Positions 7,197-15,608 of a stretch of DNA of 32,481 nt are shown one piece after another. A model generated the notes under the pieces. It made no database searches, was not told the origin of the DNA, and saw only the letters and a list, made by a program, of their open reading frames with translations. The position numbers and the translations under genes were made by a program. Location: positions 1 through 32,481 of the IMG/VR virus record IMGVR_UViG_3300031703_000031. One strand, given 5' to 3'. Source of the DNA: a virus. Position 1 is the first letter of the stretch, and each line of letters begins with the position of its first letter.

Positions 7197-8429
7197 TTAA
7201 GAATCCTCTGTAATTTCTACGCCTGAGATACGAACATCATAAGACCTAGTTTCAGCTAAGATTGGCAGAGTAGCGAAGGCAAATCGATTACTATAATCGT
7301 AGTGAATTGAGAATCCGTGGCTACCCGTATTAGAGTAGTGTGCTTGTCCTGCACCTACGTTAACATTGATAAGACTAATTCTATCGCTATTTTCTCCAAA
7401 AACTAAGACGATACCCGGTGCTATCTCTCCAGCGCCTTGAGCATATTCAGTTGATGATGAAGAGCCGTTGCTAACACGAATTGGTGCATTACTAATAGAT
7501 GCTGCACTGAGATCCCACTTAGTCCAATAGTCTGTTCCTTGCTCTACTAAGTAAGTAGTACCTGCGGTATTAGTGGTAATTGCAGCCCCATCAGAGTAAC
7601 TGCCTACACTGAACGCACCGTGGCTGTAATAGTTAACAGCCCTTGTGCTTAAATTTAAACGATAAACCTCGCTTGAAGTTGCATATTCCTTGCCAAGAAG
7701 GTATTCATTGTCACCTTCCTTATAGTAAAGACCATAGGCACCTTGGTTGCCTTGAGGACCATACATGTTACCTGAGGTAGTCGCAATTGTGTCTACAACC
7801 TTGGTCACATAATTATACCTGTCTATAGCGGAACTACTACCAGCACGAATAGCGTAGATATATTTAACTCCGTCTGTACAGATGTTGTAACCATTGCCTC
7901 CAAAGCTAACGGCTGAGTTAGCTTCTGTACCATCTTCTTTGTACGAATATAACTGACCGCTATACTGTCGCCAAAATGTTATGGCACCTGTTGTTGCATC
8001 TCGGGTAGCGCATGCATCATCAGTTGCCTTAGCGCCAGTTGAATAATTCGTCACAGTCATAGCAGCGGCTTGTGACCCAGCTGCGTGAGTGCTTAAATAG
8101 TCACCATCTACCTTGTTGATACCATCTGACCCATTAGCAAAAAACATACCGTTAAGTGATTGAATGCCCATATCTGGGAATTTCAAAGATAATGCATTGT
8201 TGACGTCCATGATCAAATTACCAGATCCTTCCATAACACCTGCAGATGTGGAGGTCATAATAGTAGACCCACCCATTTCTAATGTGGCGCCTACACCTAA
8301 TCCTGTCGCGGATATTTGTTTAACGACAGATCGGGTGGTTGCTGCGTTTGTGAACATATTGTCAGAATGAGAAACCCCTGCAACTGCTTGCGATTGTACG
8401 TTTTTAAATACTTTTACTTGTTCAGCCAT
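7197..8429 (-). CDS. Probable beta-propeller-like tail protein
   Basis: A 410-residue protein. The first 100 residues are Ser/Thr/Ala/Gly-rich with a VKQISATGLGVGATLEMGGS stretch; from about 125 onward there are repeated units of the kind 'xxYIYAIRAG-DRYNYVTK', 'YLLGKEY-EVYRLNLST', 'TYLVEQG-YWTKWDLS', 'IVLVFGEN-RISLINV', spaced some 45-55 residues apart, as in kelch/NHL-type beta-propellers. It is flanked by the carbohydrate-binding fibre and another aromatic tail protein, so I place it in the tail or adhesin complex. The fold is inferred from the repeat rhythm; no family name can be given. Confidence 0.55.
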   Translation of the reverse strand: MAEQVKVFKNVQSQAVAGVSHSDNMFTNAATTRSVVKQISATGLGVGATLEMGGSTIMTSTSAGVMEGSGNLIMDVNNALSLKFPDMGIQSLNGMFFANGSDGINKVDGDYLSTHAAGSQAAAMTVTNYSTGAKATDDACATRDATTGAITFWRQYSGQLYSYKEDGTEANSAVSFGGNGYNICTDGVKYIYAIRAGSSSAIDRYNYVTKVVDTIATTSGNMYGPQGNQGAYGLYYKEGDNEYLLGKEYATSSEVYRLNLSTRAVNYYSHGAFSVGSYSDGAAITTNTAGTTYLVEQGTDYWTKWDLSAASISNAPIRVSNGSSSSTEYAQGAGEIAPGIVLVFGENSDRISLINVNVGAGQAHYSNTGSHGFSIHYDYSNRFAFATLPILAETRSYDVRISGVEITEDS

Positions 8430-8439
8430 GATTGAGTCC

Positions 8440-9873
8440 TTATGAATTAATTAAATATTTTGCAATGGTAGCGCCAGCGGCATTCTTCCATACAGGGTTT
8501 GCGTTGGTACCTTTTGTGGTTAATACCTGCCCATTGAGTCCAGCATTAAGAGCAACAGGGCCAGAAGCACCTCGGTACAGTAGATCTCCGTGTGAAGTTA
8601 TCGTTAATCCAACATCCGTTCCAGCATTGGCAAATGTTGCCCAATATGAAGAATCTCCAGCAAATGAACCTGATGTGTGATCTGCGGTTGCTACATATAC
8701 AGAACCACCAGAGTTAACAAGGTCATTTACTTTGTATGCGGTACTGGTTGTCCAGTTTCCTTTCCAATCAAGACCACCAGAGAATTGCTCCCATTTACTT
8801 GCTGCAAGGTCTGTTGCATGAACAGTAGATGCATGAGTAAGTAAAGCTTTAAATGTTTTACCGCCATAAGAAACAATATCATTTGCAAGGTAAGCAGTAG
8901 ATGTTGCCCATTGACCGCGTCCTCTTAGACCTGAAGCAAGCACTTCCCAAGAAGCTGCAACAGAATCTGGTAAATCACCTGTAGTTATGATGCGAGCTAT
9001 GTAGGTACTTCCTCCATAGACAACAACATCATCTGGTTGATAAGTAGTTCCAACGACCCATTGACCCTCAAACTGAATACCAGACGAAAGTACGTCCCAC
9101 TGAGCAGTGTTAACTGAGGGTGCGCTTCCAGCTGTGGGGTTGTCTGCAACTGCAATATATGCATTACCGCCAAAGGTAGCAACATCATGGATCTTGTAGT
9201 TAGATTTAGAAGTATCCCAAGCAGCAGTGTATTTAATTCCACTTGTAAGAACGTCCCATTTACTTGCATCGGTAGGTAGATTACCCACTGTGTCTAACTT
9301 AGCAATGTAAACACCAGCGCCATAAGTGACTACGTCATCTTTCTGGTAGCTAGTTCCGTTGTTATAAATACCTTCCCATTGAATACCGTGAGAAAATGTA
9401 GACCAGTATGTCCCATCGGTAGGTAAGTTTCCACCGGGAGAGTTGACAATACAAATATAAGTGTTAGCACCGTAGTAAACAATATCGTCTTTTTGGTAAA
9501 CAGTTGCGTTGTTGTACTCACCTTCAAACTTAATACCAGTAGCAAGTAGCTGCCAGTATGTAGCATTTGGTGGAGCATTACCTGCAGATGGTTCACTTAA
9601 AATATTAACGTATGCGTTGTTTGCGTGATGAACAACCTCATGCCGCTTATACGCAGTAGCTGCAACATACTCGCCTTTCCAAGAAAGACCTTCCTGTACT
9701 AAAGCCCAATATGTTGATTCTGTAACAGCTTGACCGCTAGTCTTTAGTGCATAGATATACACATAGACATCTCCACCATGCCGCACTAAATCATTGGATT
9801 CGTACTGGACATTAGATGCCCATTCCCCTACCCAGTTAAACCGTAGCTTACCTAAATCAATAGTTGTACTCAT
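8440..9873 (-). CDS. Tail fibre with eight carbohydrate-binding (CBM5/12-like) repeats
   Basis: A 477-residue protein built of eight tandem units of about 50-55 residues. Each starts with a W/F-x-G-x-W/Y step (for example FNWVGEW, LSWKGEY, IKFEGEY, IQWEGIY, IQFEGQW, LDWKGNW), then a tyrosine five to seven residues later, then D-[VIL]-V--G---Y. This is the pattern of chitin-binding type 3 / CBM5/12 modules, used by marine phage fibres to bind surface sugars. Units five and seven have lost parts of the opening motif. The C-terminus (GDLLYRGASG, GQVLTTKG) is a common fibre tail. A frame from 9909 exists, but ATG 9873 has GAGGTGG and overlaps the upstream stop as ATGA, so it is preferred. Confidence 0.8.
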   Translation of the reverse strand: MSTTIDLGKLRFNWVGEWASNVQYESNDLVRHGGDVYVYIYALKTSGQAVTESTYWALVQEGLSWKGEYVAATAYKRHEVVHHANNAYVNILSEPSAGNAPPNATYWQLLATGIKFEGEYNNATVYQKDDIVYYGANTYICIVNSPGGNLPTDGTYWSTFSHGIQWEGIYNNGTSYQKDDVVTYGAGVYIAKLDTVGNLPTDASKWDVLTSGIKYTAAWDTSKSNYKIHDVATFGGNAYIAVADNPTAGSAPSVNTAQWDVLSSGIQFEGQWVVGTTYQPDDVVVYGGSTYIARIITTGDLPDSVAASWEVLASGLRGRGQWATSTAYLANDIVSYGGKTFKALLTHASTVHATDLAASKWEQFSGGLDWKGNWTTSTAYKVNDLVNSGGSVYVATADHTSGSFAGDSSYWATFANAGTDVGLTITSHGDLLYRGASGPVALNAGLNGQVLTTKGTNANPVWKNAAGATIAKYLINS

Positions 9874-10109
9874 TTGTATACCACCTCTATATGACCATTG
9901 GAACCCCATTGGTACGTTAGTTTGTTTTGTGACCAGAAGTGGTCCTTATAATCATCGTCGTCTATAATGTTACTGTCAGGTAGTTTAACTGCACCTTCAT
10001 CAATTACATGTACAGTCAAATTTCCTGTAGACTTTTCAAGCTTAAAACCATAAAAAGTTTGATGGCTGTAACTAGGCTGATCGTTAGGTTGAGTTCCAAG
10101 ATAAGACAT
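9870..10109 (-). CDS. Small hypothetical virion-region protein
   Basis: A 79-residue protein (MSYLGTQPNDQPSYSHQTFY at the start; DDDDYKDHFWSQNKLTYQW in the middle). Both ends overlap neighbours: its ATG overlaps the stop of the 107-codon gene (TAATG) and its TGA overlaps the start of the CBM fibre (ATGA), so the three genes are translationally coupled. The opening 'MSYLG-QP' is common in marine phage fibre N-termini, suggesting a split-off or separate fibre-attachment piece. No catalytic motif seen. Confidence 0.6.
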   Translation of the reverse strand: MSYLGTQPNDQPSYSHQTFYGFKLEKSTGNLTVHVIDEGAVKLPDSNIIDDDDYKDHFWSQNKLTYQWGSNGHIEVVYK

Positions 10110-10432
10110 TAGCTAACCTCCAGTACGCTTAGAAAAGCAGTCATTAAGTTGTTATCAGAAGCTGAGACTTTTATACTGTCTCCAGTTTCTAAATTAATTG
10201 GTTTGTCAAAAGTCAGAGTACTACCCGGTCTTACAGGTGCTCGGTGAAGAACTACATAGTCTTGACTTGCAGACACATCATGTACAGTTAGGGATACAAA
10301 ACCTTCAAACCCATCTGTTATGTTTGTTAGGAAAACGGAATGTATCACGGACTCCTTAGAAGCTGGCGTGGTGTACATTGTCTGCATAGCATCTGTAAGG
10401 TTCAGACCTTTATTTTTAAATGCGTTTGCCAT
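10109..10432 (-). CDS. Small beta-sandwich structural protein of marine phages
   Basis: A 107-residue protein beginning MANAFKNKGLNLTDAMQTMY and ending GDSIKVSASDNNLMTAFLSV. The pattern 'MANAFKN-G--L----TLYT-P----VIH---L-N', then 'R-PI-PGSTL-FDKPINLE-GD-IK--AS' is one I know from conserved small proteins of marine phages beside fibre or neck genes. Predicted all-beta. Probably a minor virion protein or fibre adaptor, though no role has been shown that I know of. GAGAGGTCTAAATG gives a good start. Confidence 0.65.
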   Translation of the reverse strand: MANAFKNKGLNLTDAMQTMYTTPASKESVIHSVFLTNITDGFEGFVSLTVHDVSASQDYVVLHRAPVRPGSTLTFDKPINLETGDSIKVSASDNNLMTAFLSVLEVS

Positions 10433-10484
10433 TTAGACCTCTCTTTATTTTATTCATATTAAACCTCTATGTTCTTAAACGCAT

Positions 10485-11642
10485 TTATCCACCTAACGCA
10501 ATTGACATTGCAATGGCAGAATCGTCTTGAGAAGGTAAGTTAGTCAAGTTTGAACCATCACCGTTAGGTGCTAATACATCTGTACCAACCTGAAGACCTA
10601 AATTAATACGGCCCTGTACAGCAGTAGATGCTCCAGTTCCCCCATTTAAAACAGCTAAGTCTGTACCAGACCACGAAGAATTATTAATGCTAGAAATAGC
10701 TGCTGCTACAACTTGCCAATTACTTCCGTTGTAAACCTTCATAGCACTGGCTGACGAATCAAAATACAAGTCACCTGTAGCTATGTTTGTTGTTGGTTCA
10801 GTGCTTAAGGATCCATAAAATATTCCTTGGAATGTACTTAAGGATGCTGCTGCAGAAGTTGCACTATTAGATGCATTAGTTTCCGATACTCCACTGCTAG
10901 ATGCTGAGTTTGCAGCGTTAGTAGCTGAAGTAGAGGCAGCAGATACTGAAGACCCTATTGAGCTTAAGCTGTTGGCCGCTGCAGTAGCACTGTTAGCTGC
11001 ATTAGTCTCAGAAGCTCCAATACCAGATAGACTTGTTGCTGCACTTGTTGCGCTTGTAGCTGCGTTTGATGCACTGGTTGATGCATTTGTAGCTTGAGTA
11101 GACGCTATAACAGCTTGCGCCACTGCGGCTAATCTTGCAGTTTCTGCTGCAGAAGCACTAGCAGTAACCCCTGAGGCAGATGTGGCTGCATTAGCTGCAC
11201 TAGTGGCAGCATTAGTTTTAGATGCAGACGCTTCACTTGCTTTAGTGGTAGCTAGGGTTGCACTGGATGCTGCAGAAGTAGCACTACCAGATGCTGCGGT
11301 AGCACTGTTAGCTGCATTAGTTTCTGATGATCCAATGCCAGCCAGACTACTTGCCGCCCCTGTGGCACTGTTAGCTGCTGCTGTAGCACTGTTAGATGCA
11401 TTAGTTTCTGACGCACCTATAGAAGCTAAGCTGGTTGCTGCTGTACTAGCTGAAGTTTGTGCTGATGATTGTGCAAGCAAAGCTGCGGCTTTTGACGCCT
11501 CTGCTGCTATTTCAGAAAGCTTAGCTAGGTTGGCTGAAGTAAGAGCATTTGCTAGCTCAGTTAACCCTTCTGCTTTAAACGCTCCACCTTCGGAGGTTTT
11601 TGAAACTAAGGGATCTGGTCCTGAAGTATATGTAATTGCCAT
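10485..11642 (-). CDS. Alanine/serine/threonine-rich tail fibre with GxSETNAxNSA repeats
   Basis: A 385-residue protein. Residues 27-270 are almost entirely A, S, T and N in a helical pattern that suggests a long trimeric coiled-coil shaft. A unit G[AVS]SETNA[AS]NSA recurs at about 76, 104, 209 and 251, each preceded by SL-x-I/G, and the DNA for these units is itself repeated. From 275 a globular cap follows (YGSLSTEPTTNIATGDLYFD, then MKVYNGSNWQVVAAA), a module that often marks the junction in marine phage fibres. It sits directly downstream of the adaptor gene, where podoviruses keep a fibre that attaches to the tail hub. Confidence 0.7.
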   Translation of the reverse strand: MAITYTSGPDPLVSKTSEGGAFKAEGLTELANALTSANLAKLSEIAAEASKAAALLAQSSAQTSASTAATSLASIGASETNASNSATAAANSATGAASSLAGIGSSETNAANSATAASGSATSAASSATLATTKASEASASKTNAATSAANAATSASGVTASASAAETARLAAVAQAVIASTQATNASTSASNAATSATSAATSLSGIGASETNAANSATAAANSLSSIGSSVSAASTSATNAANSASSSGVSETNASNSATSAAASLSTFQGIFYGSLSTEPTTNIATGDLYFDSSASAMKVYNGSNWQVVAAAISSINNSSWSGTDLAVLNGGTGASTAVQGRINLGLQVGTDVLAPNGDGSNLTNLPSQDDSAIAMSIALGG

Positions 11643-11653
11643 CCTTTAACTCC

Positions 11654-12742
11654 TTATAATAACTCGGACACTTCATAAGTGACCCTATTGGAAGCTCCAG
11701 ATGTTCTGCGCCTCTGCTCGGCTCTATTTAATTCAATCACACCTTGTGCTTGTTTTTGAAAGTATTTCATTGATTGTGCTTCATCACCAAGGTACTCAAA
11801 TGCATGATGCAGTGCACCCCAAAGAAGTACACGCTCGTTCTCATCTCGTAACCAGTTGTAGACTTCATTTCCTGTGTAGTAAGCAGGTACGGGAGTGTTA
11901 GCTGTTCCACCCATTCCACTGTGGTTTGTGCAGTAGTAATATAAAACAGGTGCGCTGGCAGCTACAACTATCTGAGTATATGCCCCAACACTTCCGGGAG
12001 TCCCAACAACTGTAACACCTGTGGTGTACTCACTTCCACTAGCATGTGTACCATTAGATGTAGTTGAGAATCGTAAGGGGTGGTTGCTGTTACTGGATGC
12101 TGACTGATTAAATATGTAAGTGTTACCTTCTATAAGGTTAAGAGTAGCTTGTGAAGATCCGTCAATATAGTATTTATTACCTGACCCCACGTTATCCACT
12201 GTTACTACATAAGTAGTTGAGCCAGAAGCAGGGAACTGAACAGCTCCTGAATCTGCAGCAGCAGCTATTGCTGTGTTACCTGCAGTAATGTTACTTTGGT
12301 TTACAATGTAAGTTGCATCCATATCAAACAACCTGCGATAGTAGTGCAGCTCATAAACGTCACCTACCGCTGATGCAGGGAAGAACTCTATGTTTGATCC
12401 CTTTCTGGTAAAAGACATTCGTCCTTTAGCTGTGTTCTTATCTGAGAAAGACCTGATGTCAAGCTTGTTGTCAAAAACATAAGAGTTACCTTGACTGTCT
12501 TTAACCCTGAACATTATTATCTCACTCAAATTTGGAGGTATCTGCAGTACTGTTTCACCTGCAGTTTCAGCAGCGTCATATTGATATGTAAACTCCAAAG
12601 GAGGTATGCGAAGTTCTCTGTAGCAAAGGTCTGCAGAGTAATCTATAAAATCAGAGACTAAGGTGTCACTGAGTATTGTACTATCTCTGTTAGCCCAATC
12701 TCGCACTTTAGCTACTAATGCAGTGTACTTTGGAGTTGACAT
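11654..12742 (-). CDS. Head-tail adaptor protein with inserted cupredoxin-like domain
   Basis: A 362-residue protein. Residues 1-150 and 288-350 are the adaptor: helical start (YTALVAKVRDWANR, FIDYSADLCYRELRIPP), beta centre (YELHYYRRL) and helical end (ERVLLWGALHHAFEYLGD, MKYFQKQAQGVIELNRAE), the plan of phage adaptors binding under the portal. Between them, residues about 176-283, is a separate domain: YVVTVDN, LIEGNTYIFNQ, NHPLRFSTT, and LYYYCTNHSGMGG. This is a cupredoxin (plastocyanin/amicyanin-like) pattern, with H221, C271, H274 and M277 in the places of the four type 1 copper ligands. The C-x2-H-x2-M spacing is that of amicyanin. Copper binding is inference; the domain could be a purely structural decoration. 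Confidence 0.75.
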   Translation of the reverse strand: MSTPKYTALVAKVRDWANRDSTILSDTLVSDFIDYSADLCYRELRIPPLEFTYQYDAAETAGETVLQIPPNLSEIIMFRVKDSQGNSYVFDNKLDIRSFSDKNTAKGRMSFTRKGSNIEFFPASAVGDVYELHYYRRLFDMDATYIVNQSNITAGNTAIAAAADSGAVQFPASGSTTYVVTVDNVGSGNKYYIDGSSQATLNLIEGNTYIFNQSASSNSNHPLRFSTTSNGTHASGSEYTTGVTVVGTPGSVGAYTQIVVAASAPVLYYYCTNHSGMGGTANTPVPAYYTGNEVYNWLRDENERVLLWGALHHAFEYLGDEAQSMKYFQKQAQGVIELNRAEQRRRTSGASNRVTYEVSELL

Positions 12743-12757
12743 ATACGGTATCCTCTT

Positions 12758-13090
12758 TTATGTTTTTCTACGAGAGTGACCGTGCGTAAGTAGGTCTGGA
12801 TACTCGGAGATTATAATGCTTTTAAGTTTATTAACTAATTTCTTGTCACCCATAAAGTCAGTAGCATGTATATCTATCTGGTACTTCGTAAGGATATCGA
12901 TAGCAACAATATCTGGTATTATTGCAAAGGAGCGGTACCTGTTACCAGCTTCACTTTTACTATCGTAAAGGTCTCTCGACTCTTTAGCGTACTCTCGGTA
13001 TGCACTAATGTCTTGATCAAGGGAAAACTTACTTTGATCTGTTTTAACATTAAAGCTATGTTTGTTGTTGTCTTGGGACTTAAAATCCAT
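12758..13090 (-). CDS. Conserved small protein downstream of the capsid gene
   Basis: A 110-residue mostly helical protein. The first 35 residues are polar and probably disordered; the core has YREYAKESRDLYDSK, then RSFAIIPDIVAIDILTKY and IDIHATDFMGD, ending in a basic tail. The segment FA-IPDIVAI-I--KY-IDIH---FM is well kept in small proteins of marine phages placed just after the major capsid gene; I know of no assigned function. It follows the capsid terminator, so it would be made at lower level than capsid. GGAGGACACTGTC precedes the ATG. Confidence 0.6.
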   Translation of the reverse strand: MDFKSQDNNKHSFNVKTDQSKFSLDQDISAYREYAKESRDLYDSKSEAGNRYRSFAIIPDIVAIDILTKYQIDIHATDFMGDKKLVNKLKSIIISEYPDLLTHGHSRRKT

Positions 13091-13102
13091 GACAGTGTCC
13101 TC

Positions 13103-13135
13103 CTTAAAAAATAAGGGGTCCCTATTAAGGACCCC
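13103..13135 (-). terminator. Leftward terminator after the capsid gene
   Basis: On the minus strand a seven-base stem (GGGGTCC with GGACCCC, 13115-13121 and 13129-13135) around a seven-base loop is followed by TTATTTTTT. It stands 18 bases after the major capsid stop codon, a position where many phages place a partial terminator so that capsid is made in excess over the tail genes. Confidence 0.8.
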
Positions 13136-13153
13136 CTTTATGTAGCTTAGTGG

Positions 13154-14209
13154 TTAACCAGCTAAACCAACAATCAAGCCACAACCCTTAGGGTTACGAA
13201 CTTCTAAAGTACATTCTTCAACAATCTGACCAATAGTAGAGTCACCTGCTTGACCTACTTCTGTCTCATGCAAAGGACGCAAAGTAGCAATGTTGTACCA
13301 CTGTGGATCATATACAAGACATGAGAAGTCCTTAGAGTTTGAAGCAGCACCAGTACCATCAGTGTTGTGATCTAAACCCATGATGTAGTTTGGTACAATA
13401 CGGATAGCACCGAAGTCGGAGTCATACATCTCAACAGACTGACGAAGCTTACCGCTGTCATCAATGTTACGTTGTACGTTGCTATCAGCAGCTTGTGCTT
13501 TAGCAGAGAACTTACGCTTGTTAGATGGAGAGCACATCATTGTAGTGGCCTTACCACCTTCTTGATAAATGCTTTGCATGATATCATCAACATCACTTAG
13601 CTCAAGAGCAGCCAAGTTAGCATCAGAACCACCACGTACGATAGTACCTACAGTACCTGCACCAGTAGCACTAGGTGCAACGTAACCAGCAGCAGCGCCA
13701 GCTACAACTACGTTTACGTTAGTGAACGACTGATAGCCACCCATAGTACGAGTACCAGATCCATTAGATGGGTTCCAGCTGTGTACTAGGTCATGCTCAA
13801 CGTCACGACGAAGCTCAGTACCACGCTTCTTCAACTGGTAAGCATACTCGTCTGCAACGCCAGCTTGGTCAACTGCGCGCTTAGAACCAGATACTTCAAC
13901 AGTCTTAGAGTTGATCTGAGTGTAGTTACCTAAACGAGTGCGTAGAGGTTCTGCAACCTGAGCACCGTCTACAGTAGCAAAGCTTGAACCTTCAGCTACC
14001 GCATTCGCTCCGGGAGAAGCTAATTCATCTGTTTGCCATTCGTGAAGAATGCCTTTAGATTTTGTTTTGCCAATTGAAGAGTAGAATGGGCTTTCATCAC
14101 GTGTGATCAAACTAATGAAATTAGCTAAATCTTCGCGCTCAGATACATTCATTCCATTAGCACCAGCAGCAGCCTTAGGGCCACCTGTTGTAAAATTACG
14201 TCCAGCCAT
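13154..14209 (-). CDS. Major capsid protein, DUF5309 / SU10 type (HK97 fold)
   Basis: A 351-residue shell protein. Recognised by its beginning and middle: NVSEREDLANFISLITRDES, PFYSSIGKTKSKGILHEWQT, LGNYTQINSKTVEVSGSKRA and, near the end, DPQWYNIATLRPLHETEVGQ. These match the family known as SU10 major capsid protein (DUF5309), which has the HK97 fold. Length is normal. The gene follows the scaffold gene by 38 bases and is followed by a strong terminator. No N-terminal cleaved delta domain is apparent, in keeping with a separate scaffold protein. AAGGAAT precedes the ATG. Confidence 0.88.
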   Translation of the reverse strand: MAGRNFTTGGPKAAAGANGMNVSEREDLANFISLITRDESPFYSSIGKTKSKGILHEWQTDELASPGANAVAEGSSFATVDGAQVAEPLRTRLGNYTQINSKTVEVSGSKRAVDQAGVADEYAYQLKKRGTELRRDVEHDLVHSWNPSNGSGTRTMGGYQSFTNVNVVVAGAAAGYVAPSATGAGTVGTIVRGGSDANLAALELSDVDDIMQSIYQEGGKATTMMCSPSNKRKFSAKAQAADSNVQRNIDDSGKLRQSVEMYDSDFGAIRIVPNYIMGLDHNTDGTGAASNSKDFSCLVYDPQWYNIATLRPLHETEVGQAGDSTIGQIVEECTLEVRNPKGCGLIVGLAG

Positions 14210-14247
14210 GTTAAATATTCCTTATAGATAAAATAAAAAGTTAAGGA

Positions 14248-15345
14248 TTAGCGGAACTTGGATAGGTTCTTGAGGAAATCTAATTGATCACTCTCAGACC
14301 CTTCACCTGTAAGGACTTTGTTACGAACTGCGGTATTTACTTTACCTTGTTGTGCACTCTTAGTCAGACCCTTTTTAATAGGTGCTGATTTAGCTCTAGG
14401 CGCTGCCTTTCGCTTAACAGCTCCCTTAGTGGCTTTCTGCTTTAGCCTACGGTAATCATCAATAAATTTGATAATAGTTGCATCTTCAATGAGTGGAAGG
14501 AGTTCTTTTGGGATTCCCTCATCTAATGCAAACTGTTGTATAGCTTCTGCGTCTTCCACAAAAGATGGGACAAGTTGTGCAATATCAGTGTTAAACTTTG
14601 CAAATGTCTGCTGGTTTTGAAGTTCAAGCTGGGCTTGTTGTTTCTCTTGCACAGCAGCAGTCAAACCTTCACGCTTTTGTCGAGCGGTCCAGTAAGCTTC
14701 TTGAGCAGTTTCACGTTGATCTTTCAGTTCTGTGATTTCATAAGTACTACCCTCTTTACGGGCTTCCTTAATCTTTTCATCAAAGCTATGGTACTCAGCT
14801 GCAAGTTCGTTTTCTTCACCTTGAAGTTGTTCTTGTAGTAATGTAGCCATACCTTGTAAGTCATCAAGTTGTGACTGTTGTTCAGTCTCAAACTCTTTCC
14901 TTTGTTCGCTAATCTTGTTTCCCTTTTTAGACAAGCTTTGATCTGTCGCATAACCTTTACGGAGTTCTTCAAGAGTTAAGTGTTGCTCAACCCCATCGAT
15001 CTTAACTGGCACTTTATAGTCCCAATCAATATCCTCTTCTGTGAGTAAGTCGGAGTCTTGGGTAGATTCATCATCATCCTCTGTTCCATCTTCTTCAATT
15101 GAAGTGTCATCTTCTTGATCTAGTGTATCGTCTTCATCTGTATCGTCTTCAGTGGGTACTTCATCTACAGAATCTTCCGGGTCACCTTCTTCAGAATCTT
15201 CTGGTAGATCAGTCTCAATACCAAGATGTTTTGCCATAGGCCCCATCGGTACTGGAATGTCATCAAAATTCTGTGGTTGTTGACCAGCATTGAAATCAGA
15301 GTCATCTCCTGTGGAGGTAGACGCTGGAATGTTTTCGTTGCTCAT
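14248..15345 (-). CDS. Capsid scaffolding protein
   Basis: A 365-residue protein with the three-part build of phage scaffolds. Residues 45-105 are extremely acidic (long runs of D and E). Residues about 135-265 are a long charged coiled coil rich in E, Q and K. The C-terminus is strongly basic (VKRKAAPRAKSAPIKKGL about 317-334), as expected for the part that touches the capsid protein. It lies directly upstream of the major capsid gene. I see no protease motif. It would guide procapsid assembly and leave before DNA packaging finishes. Confidence 0.8.
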   Translation of the reverse strand: MSNENIPASTSTGDDSDFNAGQQPQNFDDIPVPMGPMAKHLGIETDLPEDSEEGDPEDSVDEVPTEDDTDEDDTLDQEDDTSIEEDGTEDDDESTQDSDLLTEEDIDWDYKVPVKIDGVEQHLTLEELRKGYATDQSLSKKGNKISEQRKEFETEQQSQLDDLQGMATLLQEQLQGEENELAAEYHSFDEKIKEARKEGSTYEITELKDQRETAQEAYWTARQKREGLTAAVQEKQQAQLELQNQQTFAKFNTDIAQLVPSFVEDAEAIQQFALDEGIPKELLPLIEDATIIKFIDDYRRLKQKATKGAVKRKAAPRAKSAPIKKGLTKSAQQGKVNTAVRNKVLTGEGSESDQLDFLKNLSKFR

Positions 15346-15371
15346 AATTTATTATCCCTGTTAGTCCTCGT

Positions 15372-15608
15372 TTACTTTACTTTCTTATTTGATTGAACCT
15401 TAGCTTTTTGTACAACAGGTACATTGTCAGCGTGGTTGTCAATAAGACTTTTTACTAGAATGAGTGCAGAAGACATTGCCTGTAGGGTGTTGGCATGTAA
15501 TCGGCTCTTCTCATTTCCTTTACCGATTTCTCGTATTAAGGATACCTGTGATCGCTGTAAGTCATACTCAGCTCTCGTTAACTCGTCTAGTGTATTAGTT
15601 GGAATCAT
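15372..15608 (-). CDS. Small helical hypothetical protein upstream of scaffold
   Basis: A 78-residue protein (MIPTNTLDELTRAEYDLQRS at the start, basic end VVQKAKVQSNKKVK), predicted all helical. Two starts are possible, ATG 15623 and ATG 15608; the second has GAGG nine bases upstream and is preferred, but both overlap the end of the gene before. No family recognised. Position between portal and scaffold suggests a head-assembly accessory role. Confidence 0.5.
   Translation of the reverse strand: MIPTNTLDELTRAEYDLQRSQVSLIREIGKGNEKSRLHANTLQAMSSALILVKSLIDNHADNVPVVQKAKVQSNKKVK

Noticed and set aside
11182-11649. 155-codon plus-strand Ala/Val/Leu-rich frame
   Set aside because: Antisense of the Ala/Ser/Thr-rich fibre; repeated GCT/GCA codons leave the opposite strand open. 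No ribosome site.
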